From positions 2,502,841 to 2,566,840 of the forward strand of contig OX457040.1 of assembly GCA_949752735.1 (NCBI GenBank): DNA of 64,000 bases, in the 5' to 3' direction. The DNA comes from Lumbricus terrestris. Its lineage: Eukaryota; Annelida; Clitellata; Crassiclitellata; Lumbricidae. The translations under genes were made by a program, and so were the position numbers. This document shows positions 56,036-64,000 of this stretch, piece by piece (the stretch's first letter is position 1; each line of letters starts with the position of its first letter). The notes beneath the pieces were generated by a model. That model did not search any database and was not told the DNA's origin. It saw only the letters and a program-made list of their open reading frames with translations.

Positions 56036-56257
56036 GATTAAATTAGACAAAATAATATTATGTCATTTTATACTATTATTAGATTGAATCGATAGAGCTT
56101 CATTACGCTGCGAACAAAATTCGTTTCCTTTGTTTTATACGATTGATATTTTTTCAATCGCCGTCAATCTTGACGCCCCAAAAGGCTGTATATGAACACC
56201 TTCGTTAAAAAATAGCTAAAGGTAATAAATTTCACGATCTGGACAAAAAAACTATGC
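56036..56257 (+). repeat. Background repeat copy
   Basis: 'aacaccttcgttaaaaaatagc' at 56189 is a degenerate motif; no gene is visible. Confidence 0.45.
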
Positions 56258-56261
56258 TTAA

Positions 56262-57242
56262 CCCTCAGGCTACCAAGCTTTTTTTGTAACACTGACTACC
56301 AAGGGGGGGGTGGTTACCACCCCCCCCCCCTGGATTTTGGGTTTCGTTTTGGATATCATAACTTGTAATACACCATTCGATTCAGCATTCATTTCTGCAC
56401 AAAATGGTATATTTAAGTTTAGAAAATATGAATGCCCCCCGAAATTATGAATTTTTTACCATAGGCACCCGTCGATTACACGAAAACGTATGCTTACGCA
56501 TAGGGAATATATTAGATTTTATTTATTTTGAACATGATTTATATATACAATAATAGTTTATATAATAAAGTCCAATTATCAACAATAAAAACTAGTAATA
56601 AGTCTGTTTTATGTACAAACAAAACAAAAAAACATGTTATATCTGCTGAAAAACGTTTACGCAGACATATCGGTTTGCGTTGCAAAAAAACCCAACATTT
56701 TTATACATTTTAATTTATTTTGAGCACTTCCGGTCATCAAATTCCAAATTATTTAGTATAAAAAAATAGCCCTAAATGCCCTCTACAGAATGGCATAATT
56801 TATTTCTATTAAAAAATAAATTATGAATAAGTTATAATATAAAAAACATGAACATTTTATGAAAATAAAACACCTTTATATATATTTTAATTTATTTTGA
56901 GCACTTCCGGTTGTCAAAAGACAACTCAGTGAGCATGGAAATGTAGCCCCACATTCCCTCTATAGAATGGTATAATTTGCGTCTCTTAATATAAAAGGGC
57001 GGAAAAGTTATAGACGATATTCTAGGGGGGGGGGGTGGTATCCACCCCCTGGTACCTTTGGTATATCGAGTGTAACTTTTGAACGGTAGGGGGCATCATA
57101 AAAAATTTTGGCTCAAAATGTGTCCCAATGAACCCTCTACAGCTACCAATTTTTTCAAAATTTTATTCCAGACGGAACGCGTTTGATTTGCGAAAAACCT
57201 AGGGGGGGGGGGGTGGCAACCACCCCCTTGGTAGCCCTAGGG
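56262..57242. mobile_element. TTAA-flanked MITE with paired G and C runs (piggyBac-like)
   Basis: Flanked by TTAA at 56258-56261 and 57243-57246. The inverted ends CCCTCAGGCTACCAAG and CTTGGTAGCCCTAGGG have two mismatches. TTAA duplication and a CCC start fit piggyBac-type MITEs, and Kolobok is an alternative. G-runs and C-runs face each other near both ends (56304-56331, 57026-57050, 57201-57227) and could form hairpins or G-quadruplexes. No transposase is present. A truncated copy is at 51191-51303. Confidence 0.85.
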
Positions 57243-57246
57243 TTAA

Positions 57247-57591
57247 TTATTCTGGTCGACTAAAGCGATTCGATCTTATGGTAGAAGGTCCCATGACTCT
57301 TCTCTACTGCTTTCCAATCACGACTGAAAACCGAATTCTTCAAGCTATCTGGATACGATTCTAATCAGGTTCCACTGCCAAAACACAATAAACACACCGA
57401 CAAACACCGTTGCACCACGCTGTCTCCTCGGCTTGACCTCATCGGAATTTGATCTGTCACCGGAACGAGAATTAAATAGCACAGCGATGGCGTGTCAAGT
57501 GAGGAGAGACCAACAAAAATGCAGTACTTTCCAGTGAAAAGTGCGGCAGTGCATGTTCCAAACCTGGATAGAGGAGGTTTACCACAAATGT
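57247..57591. other. No gene or element recognised
   Basis: Mixed sequence. 'cagtgcatgttccaaacctggatagaggagg' in pieces at 57549-57577 vaguely resembles the RTE-type 3' repeat. Confidence 0.4.
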
Positions 57592-57812
57592 TTGTATGTG
57601 CACTTGTTATAGCGCCCCTTCAAGCTCGCCACTCAGAGGCGCTTCCGACTGCAGATCGGACACTGCATCGGAGTTTCACACCGAAGCGATGGGCTATTGC
57701 GAGTGAAGGACTTACCCAAGGTCCTTACGCGGCGACTTGAGGTGGATTCGAACCTGCAACCGTTCGGCTTCCAGGCGACGAACATATCCAATTCATCACC
57801 AACCACTTGGCA
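57592..57812 (-). mobile_element. tRNA-derived SINE
   Basis: Reverse complement shows box B ggttcgaatcc (about 57745-57755), then 'acctcaagtcgccgcgtaagg', 'gtccttcactcgcaa', 'gtcggaagcgcctctgag' and 'ggggcgctataacaagtgc'. The 5' tRNA-like part is more diverged than in other copies. Confidence 0.85.
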
Positions 57813-58287
57813 TATTATCTCTTTCTTTAGCTGATGGGATTTTGTTTTGAAGAAATTAATCAAATCCCGTTTTCTACTTTTCAGATAAAGCTGTTTGGCC
57901 ATAATTTCATTCATTGTTCTCAGCTTTTTTCCGAAGAAGCAAACTCTTTTATGTTTAACCCTACCGCCCCTGGGTCCCCATCACTCAATGGCTGACAAAC
58001 CGAAATATCGGTTTCTCGGGTCAAGAGGGTTAAAGCTTCAACCGTACTATCGCCAGGTCGATCCATTTAAACACCTTCTAAACGTTGTCACCAATTGTTG
58101 AAGAGCGCGACTCTGAATCGTTCATTAACGTAAATGAGCTCTTCTAACTTATTAATTGATTTACTAAAAAGTTATATAATATACATCATCCTTCCACCGA
58201 CAGTGTTGTAATCAAGACAATTTAGATTGCATTGTAGGTAGCAATCGCTTCTATGATGCTTTACGCAAATAACACTATTGTCAAACG
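57813..58287 (+). other. No gene; motif relic
   Basis: 'atttaaacaccttctaaacg' at 58065 is a degenerate motif copy, followed by 'gagctcttctaacttattaattgatttac' in pieces (58137-58165), similar to 59845-59875. Confidence 0.4.
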
Positions 58288-58960
58288 TCAGCATAAATGC
58301 AAACAGCTCGAAAGCAGGTGCAGCTCTAACTGTTTTCTAAAAGCAGATTGAGTTTTTATTTCTTGAATTGATGCTGGAAGTCTGTTCCAGGCGCATGAGT
58401 GAGCGACCCGAAAGGCAAGATCACCCGCTTTAGTTTTGGTTGCAGGGACGGATACGTCGGCGGTCTTGGATAACTGCAGACGTGACCTACTAGGATCGTC
58501 TGGCAGCGATCTGATGCTGTCCACGAGGTAGGGTGGTCCACGGTTGTTAAGGCATTTGTGCATCATGGTGCAAAGTTTGAACTTGATGCGCTCGCCTATT
58601 CCAATCCACTGAAGCTGGTCCCGGTTCGTGGAGGTAATAATGATCGAATATTATTTAATCGCAGGACAAGGCGAGCTGCAGTATAATTGTTGACCGCCTG
58701 AATCCGAATGATACTGCGCTGTGGCAAGCTAGCAAAGGCGATTGCAGGTATCAATTCGGCTCAGGATCAAACTTTGCACCAGATGGCGTGTCACGTCTTG
58801 TGTGAGAGAGCGAGACACAGATCTCAGCTGCCGTAGTATTGCGAAGCTGGTTCGCACAACTCTAGTAATAATTATGTGATGTAATAGAAAGGTCGCTGTC
58901 GAGTAAAAGTCCGATATCACGGACCTCATTCTTTGGCACGACAGCATCCCCAACAATGAC
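58288..58960 (-). pseudogene. LINE C-terminal fragment (CR1/L2-like, distinct subfamily)
   Basis: The minus strand reads 'RTSFAILRQLRSVSRSLTQD', 'LVQSLILSRIDTCN', then after frame changes 'MHKCLNNRGPPYLVDSI', 'KTKAGDLAFRVAHSCAWNRLPASI' and 'FRKQLELHLL'. The 'FR.A...WN.LP' block differs in wording from the other LINE copies in the window, so this is another subfamily. Confidence 0.8.
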
Positions 58961-59329
58961 GAATGGATTGCGGTTTAGCTTTTCCACTCTGCGTAAAGAC
59001 GAGCACCAGAAAAAATTCCGTGTTTTCCAATGCATTCATTATTGCTGAGTTGTCTTTGGGGCAAAGGCTGAGCAGAAAACCTCTAAACAATTTCTGCCTT
59101 GACGGATATTTTACCCCCCCTCGGGCCTCTCAATCGACAATCAAGTCCTGCAACCAATGAGCGATGGATCTGCGGTTTAAAACTTTGTACGAATTTCTTC
59201 CTTCTCAACTTTAACGACGTTAAACTTTGTTGCCATAAGATGTTGTTCAACTATTGAATGATGGCGCAGTAATAAATCCTATTTATAATAACGCTTAACA
59301 TGATTTGGTTATGCAATGATGTTTGTTTG
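58961..59329 (+). repeat. Background repeat, no gene
   Basis: 'tcattattgctgagttgtctttgggg' in pieces (59035), 'aaaacctctaaacaatttctgcc' (59079) and 'actttaacgacgttaaactttg' (59208) belong to the dispersed unit. Confidence 0.45.
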
Positions 59330-59551
59330 GCTGTATGCACACTTGTTATAGCGGCTCTTCCAGCCCTTATCCGCTTCTCAGAGGCGCTCGCGACTACAGC
59401 GCGGACACGACATCGAAGTTTCACGCCGAAGCGCTGAGCAATTGCTAGTGAAGGACTTGCTCAAGGTCCATACGCGGCGACTTGAGGTGGATTCGAACCT
59501 CGAACCTTCTGGCTTCAAGGCAACGACGCCAACACTACACCACAGCGCCCC
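59330..59551 (-). mobile_element. tRNA-derived SINE
   Basis: Full-length in reverse complement: GGGGCGCTGTGGTGTAGTG at 59551 downward, box B ggttcgaatcc (about 59486-59496), body, 'gcgagcgcctctgagaagcgg', '...gccgctataacaagtgtgc'. Confidence 0.9.
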
Positions 59552-59579
59552 ACAACGACCTTATGACGTCATCGGCCAT

Positions 59580-60700
59580 GACAATCACAGGATGACGATA
59601 AGCAATTGAAAAGTGATTCAAATATTACTAGTCGTGTGGGTTATTATTTTTATATGACGTCGACTTCGTCGTCTCTGTCGACCGTTAGATGTCGCTAAAC
59701 AGTGGAAGATGTACGTTAAGTCTAGAGTTCGATTAAACACCTTTAATAGTTGGCTCATTAATGCTACAATTATACGCACCAATCTAAATTTTCTGTTTCG
59801 ATCTCCAGTAAGAATTCCATTGCGCAAGTATTATCTATGACAGCGGTTCTCAACTTATTATCTGATTTACTAAGAAGTTGTATTATTTTTATATGACGTC
59901 GACTTCGTCGTCTCTGTCGATCGTTAGATGTCGCTAAACAGTGGAATGATGATGATGCTGTCCATCCTCATTTCTGAGGGTCGGAGACCAGAGACAACGA
60001 CAGCAGCTTCCTCCATTCCTCTCTGTCCTGCGCCCGTCTGACACAGTCCACAGGTGATAGTCCGGTCCAGTCACAGACATCGTCCATCCAACGCCTCCTT
60101 GGTCTTCCCCGTGCTCTGGTACCCTCAATTCGTCCTTGTATTAGCAGTGTCGATATGTTGTCTGCCCTCATCAGGTGTCCGAATTATCGCAGTTTCCTTT
60201 TTTGCACCCTCTCCAGCAGTCTCTGTTTCGGCCGCAGCTCCGCCAAAATCGAGGCATTTGTTCTGTGTTCCCTCCAGTCGACCTGCATCATTCTTCTATA
60301 CGTCATCATCTCAAATGCCGTCAATCTTCTTCTATCCGCCGCCTTCAGAGTCCATGCCTCACTTCCATACAACGCCACTGACCACACCATCGCCTACATA
60401 ACCCTCCTCTTCAGTGCATTTCCGACCGAACGATCTTTCCGCAGGCAGTCCAGTGACCCCATCGCCGTCCGAGTCATCCCCAATCTAGCCCTGATTTCTC
60501 GGCTTCCGTCTCCAGTAAACAGTGGAAGATGTACGTTAAATCTAGAGTTCGATTAAACACCTTTAATAGTTGGCTCATTAATTCTACAATTAAACGCACC
60601 AATCAAAATTTTCTGTTTCGGTCTCCATTAAAAATGCCATTGTGCAAGTATTATCGATGCCCTTTCTGTGGCTCTCTTGTTGTCGTTTAACGACACTGAG
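59580..60700 (+). repeat. Local tandem duplication within the second segmental copy
   Basis: The block 'tttttatatgacgtcgacttcg...gttagatgtcgctaaacagtggaagatg...attaaacacctttaatagttggctcattaa' occurs at 59640-59770 and again, split by a LINE, at 59887-59946 plus 60516-60600. A third relative is at 51990-52110. Confidence 0.8.
59947..60515 (-). pseudogene. 5'-truncated RTE-like LINE with (CAT)n tail
   Basis: The minus strand reads 'MVWSVALYGSEAWTLKAADRR' in pieces, 'FEMMTYRRMMQVDWREHR', 'LMRADNISTLLIQGRIEG', 'RARGRPRRRWMDDVCDWTGL' and 'EEWRKLLSLSLVSDPQK', with one in-frame stop between the two blocks. The 3' tail is CATCATCATCA on the minus strand. The perfect 12-bp duplication taaacagtggaa flanks it at 59935-59946 and 60516-60527. 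Confidence 0.9.
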
Positions 60701-60899
60701 TAGCAGCAAAGAAGACCAGTGTCACCCTCCTACTTGACCCAGGCACGAGACTGGCCCCGTCAGAGTGCGAAGAGTGACGTAGTTTTGTACCTCGTTTATT
60801 TCTTATCTAGAATTTATTGACCATGTTTCATAAGCGTCTAAAAAGATGGCGTGAGTGTAATGTAACTTCGAAGTTTATGTTTCAAATTGATTTTAACCG
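60701..60899 (+). repeat. RTE-type 3' repeat (reverse) and flank
   Basis: 'gtgtcaccctcctacttgacccaggcacgagactggcc' in pieces (60720-60757) mirrors 52253-52290. No gene is visible. Confidence 0.45.
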
Positions 60900-60992
60900 C
60901 GTAAAACTCTGATGCAGTGTTCGCTCTGTAGTCGGGAGCGCCTCTGAGTAGGGAGCTTGAAGGGGCGCTACAACAAATTACACATACAAACA
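60900..60992 (+). mobile_element. 3' part of a SINE
   Basis: Begins 'gtaaaactctgatgcagtg', continues 'gtcgggagcgcctctgagtag', 'ggggcgctacaacaaatt' and a CATACAAACAAAG tail. The tRNA-like head is missing. Confidence 0.85.
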
Positions 60993-62292
60993 AAGAAACA
61001 AATCTAATATAATACTATTATAATGATATGTTAATGCTAATGTCAATTGATGCAGCCTACCAGCAGTGATCATGATAATAATAATATTATGTGTCGTAAT
61101 CACTTGCATTACAATGTGCAATTCGCTCAAGCTCTTTATGCTCTGGTGTAAGAAGCTAGCTAGTAGCTATGATGTGTCGTGGATATGAAGTGTAAGAGAC
61201 TTCATTCTCTTAGCTTCGGCATAATTATGAAAGATTGCCTGTTCTCTCACTCGCCTCCCGTCCAGACGGTGATGATCAGTGTTCTCATAATAGTTGGTCT
61301 GCCTTGTAGAAGAAATTTCAAAAACATATCTACGCATGCTTTGATTTCAAACCCGACTTCCCGAATTACAGTCAATCGCAAATTTCGCTAATGTCGGAGT
61401 GTCAGTCCACGGTAACCGCGTAAAACTCAGTCCACGGTATAAATTGTTTTATTGCTCTGTTTGATTTGTTGATCTCTTGGAATAAACAAGATTTGATTTG
61501 ATTTGATTTGTACGAGAATTTCTTCCTATTGATGTCAACGTCTCTTGATACCACACGATGTATTTATGCTAACGGCAGACGATGAAGTAATAAATCCTCT
61601 CCAATGGCCCGATTACGTTAAGAAATGTCGAAGTCAATTGAACTGACAACCAGAAGATGTCGCTAAACAATAGATAAACGAATTAAGGATAATTTACTCT
61701 GTGGAAATGCACTTAAGTTTCGACGTCATTAGTTTTTTCTCTTATCATTCTGGAATGGAAACGTTACACGTTAAATTGAATGTGAAATTGAACACCTTTA
61801 ATAAGAAAGAAATATGAACTATAATTTGAATCAAGTGTTTAGAACCCATGAATCGAGAACGGTTGCGGCTGATATCGATATAAACGGCAGGTTAATAAAA
61901 TAATTGAAATGCAGCGTTGCCAATCATAGTTCTTTTCTACCTAGATAGAGAGATCTTGGTGTTTCGCTCTTGTCTAGGTTTCTAGATTTTTTACACTCAA
62001 GATCCAGCCTCTTTCACACGGAGCATTTTTCGTGCGATTAGCGTGCATCGTCATCAATTCCTGAAACATTACTTAAATTTATATCAGCCATTTTCTTCAA
62101 ATGGACACTCCACACTCTAAACACCAATAAAGTCAGTCTCTGTTGGGGTAATATTTATAAGTTATATTCTATAATTATGATCTTCGGAAAAGTTAATCAA
62201 GCATTGACAAACTAAACGATAATTTGTTGACCTACAAGAAAACTGACTGTTGATAATGGTGACCGATGTGCCCTGCCAACTTCTGGCATTTG
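60993..62292 (+). repeat. Second segmental copy: background unit
   Basis: Parallels 50580-50830 and 52530-53480. In order: 'agagacttcattctcttagc' (61196), 'gacggtgatgatcagtgttctcat' in pieces (61266), 'cccgacttcccgaattacagtcaatcgc' in pieces (61351), a GATTTGATTTGATTT patch (61485-61510), 'agatgtcgctaaacaatag' (61655), 'attgaacacctttaataag' (61787) and 'gaactataatttgaatc'. No gene is visible. Confidence 0.6.
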
Positions 62293-62523
62293 TGGGGCGC
62301 GGTGGTGCAGTGGTGAGTTCGACGCTTTGGAGCCGAAGTTTTCAAGGTTCGAGTCCATCTCAAGACGCCTCGTAGAGACCTTTCACTCGCAATTGCTTGT
62401 GCACTTGGGCGTAAAACTCCGATGCAGTGTCCGCGCTGTAGATGGGAGCGCGTCTGAGTGGAGAGCTTGACGAAACGCTATAGAACTTAATAAGTAAGTA
62501 AGTAAATAAATAAATAAATAAAT
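62293..62523 (+). mobile_element. tRNA-derived SINE
   Basis: GGGGCGCGGTGGTGCAGTGG head, box B ggttcgagtcc (about 62346), body with a small deletion in the 'gaccttgggcaagtcc' part, and an AAATAAATAAATAAAT tail. Same site as the SINE at 53484 through segmental duplication. Confidence 0.9.
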
Positions 62524-63097
62524 AATTTAGCCCAATCCTCCTGCGTGTGTGGAGAGAACTTTTTCTCTCATTTAAGCTTAAATCCCGCGATAGCAAGGTA
62601 GACAGATTACATTTCTTGACCATAGCCACATTAGATGCAAAGGAAACCATCAGAAATCAAGGTGCCTGCTGCTATAATTTTTAAAGATGGAAAACAAAAG
62701 CTTGATATTATAGAGGTAGGCTAAATTGGAGAAGTAAGACAAAATGAAGTTGATCTTGTTCCGTTGTTTTCACAACGCTTAATCGCAGAAATAATATTTT
62801 CGAAAGTCGTGTATTTTGGAACTTTCTTATGTTTTATGTTGCTTATGTTGATGTCGCAGACGTGTAGGGTTACTTTAGATGCGTTTCATTTGTACTTTGG
62901 TATATTCCACATATTTCTTACCCTGAGATCAGTCTAGCTTTTCTAGCCTTTTTGGGCTGGACTCAATTTTATTTTTTTATCTTTACATAATTTGGTCATA
63001 TTATGTTCTGTGAAGACTAAAATTCTTACGCGACAGTGATAATTGTAACTAGAATAATATGTATTGTCTATTTAGACTATTTCTAAATATTGTCTGT
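62524..63097. other. No gene or element recognised
   Basis: AT-rich; the only notable part, up to about 62575, is shared with 53710-53760. The rest has no recognisable homology in the window. Confidence 0.4.
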
Positions 63098-63127
63098 TGC
63101 ATTGTCTATCTCTAGATAGACAATGCA
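63098..63127. repeat. 30-bp near-perfect palindrome
   Basis: TGCATTGTCTATCT, a 2-base centre and AGATAGACAATGCA form a 14-bp perfect stem. It sits just upstream of a SINE. Confidence 0.9.
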
Positions 63128-63138
63128 ATAGACAATGT

Positions 63139-63365
63139 GAGGCGCGGTGGTGTAGTGGTGGCGTTGTTGCCTTGAAGCCGGAAGGTTGGAGGTTCGAATT
63201 CACCTTAAGTCGCCGCGTAGGGACCTTGGGCAAGTCCTTCCCTCGCAATTGCTCAGCGTTTCGGCGTGAAACTCCGATGCAGTGTCCGCTCTGCAGTCGG
63301 GAAAGCCTCTGAGTAGTGAGCTTGACGGGGCGCTATAACAAGTGCGAATACAAACACACAAACAA
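63139..63365 (+). mobile_element. tRNA-derived SINE, best-preserved copy
   Basis: GAGGCGCGGTGGTGTAGTGG head, box B ggttcgaattc (63191-63201), 'acctcgggcaagtcc'-type body, 'gtcgggaaagcctctgagtag', 'ggggcgctataacaagtgcg' and an AATACAAACACACAAAC tail. Confidence 0.9.
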
Positions 63366-64000
63366 TTTCGTAATTTCTGTGTGTTCCATTTGTTACCTTT
63401 AAACTTTCTTGTTTGGGAGACTTTCTGACGAACAGCAACTATTGCTTCGCATTCAAAACTCTTTTATCGCGTTGTGCGTATCATGGACAATATCTGCTGA
63501 TATTCTTTATCATTGTTAAGATGTTGACTATCAGAGATACTAAGAACCCTTTTAGATATGGTATGTATCAGTTGCCATAATTTTTCTGTATGTTTTGCAT
63601 AGTATATTTTCTCCATTGCGGTCAACGGCTGTTGATATCATAAGACGACCTTAAGCTCTGGAATAAAAATGACAATACACTTAAATTTTATCATCCAATC
63701 ATTTATCTACGGCAGTGTAGGTCTCAAACCTTGATTGAAGAGGAGGTGACCCTAATGACTTTTAATTGTCGTCACACAGTGTTGTTAAATTAAAACAACG
63801 ACTGCAATAGCAGTTGACTTTAAAAGTATTGTATTAAGAAGCAGATTGTTCGAAATTATAATGAACGAAGGAAGAAACTACTTCTGAAAGACAGAACGTT
63901 AACCTAAATCACGAGGCTAAAATAAAACACCTTTAGTCAGATTTTCTCACATATATAAATAGTAAAATTGCGGATTTCTCGAATAATAAGTCTTGCAAGG
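63366..64000 (+). repeat. Background repeat at the window end
   Basis: RTE-type 3' phrase 'ctcaaaccttgattgaagagg' (63722) followed by 'tcacacagtgttgttaaat'. 63795-64000 parallels 53930-54130, including motif 'ataaaacacctttagtcag' (63921) and 'atataaatagtaaaattgcgg'. No gene is visible. Confidence 0.6.

Overview
This window is eukaryotic, intron-era genomic DNA made almost entirely of transposable elements and their remains. It has long AT-rich stretches, microsatellites, tRNA-derived SINEs with internal pol III boxes, CR1/L2-like and RTE-like LINE fragments, Helitrons, hAT and piggyBac elements and one young LTR retrotransposon. No host gene, rRNA, true tRNA gene or prokaryotic operon is visible. 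The repertoire, and especially a Ty3/gypsy element of the Gmr1 type, fits a marine animal. Frequent TAGGCCTA-like words make me think of an invertebrate deuterostome, but that is a weak inference.

Layout. 1-2500: old dispersed repeat plus two nested hAT-like elements. 2508-15450: a 13-kb inverted repeat with arms of about 3.1 and 2.6 kb around a 7.3-kb spacer. The left arm carries a hAT MITE that the right arm lacks, and the right arm carries a piggyBac element that the left arm lacks, so each arm shows the other's empty site. The spacer holds a ~92-bp satellite, a 1.37-kb MITE with 10-bp target duplications, and LINE scraps. 15576-16748: a TIR element split by a Helitron. 17-37 kb: LINE and SINE fragments, a second near-identical Helitron (27229-27951), a short TA-flanked hairpin and much degenerate background repeat.

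37802-44455: an apparently complete Gmr1-like LTR retrotransposon on the minus strand. Its 448-bp LTRs differ at 2 positions, it has a 4-bp TSD, a PBS, a PPT and one 1593-codon ORF in the order Gag(SCAN-like)-protease-integrase-RT-RNase H. 45406-50322: a 5'-truncated RTE-like LINE, cut by a 2.9-kb hAT element that contains a higher-order satellite; the LINE reading frame is continuous across the hAT and one TSD copy. 51-64 kb: a direct segmental duplication (about 51.95-54.13 kb against 59.58-64.0 kb), SINEs, a TTAA-flanked piggyBac-like MITE and LINE fragments.

Under all of this lies one unexplained signal. A motif close to RACACCTTTAATAAGAG, followed about 12 bp later by CTATAAATT, recurs roughly 35-40 times. 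It sits in a longer degenerate unit that also contains GATGTCGYTAAAC. It matches no element I recognise and is the best candidate here for something undescribed.
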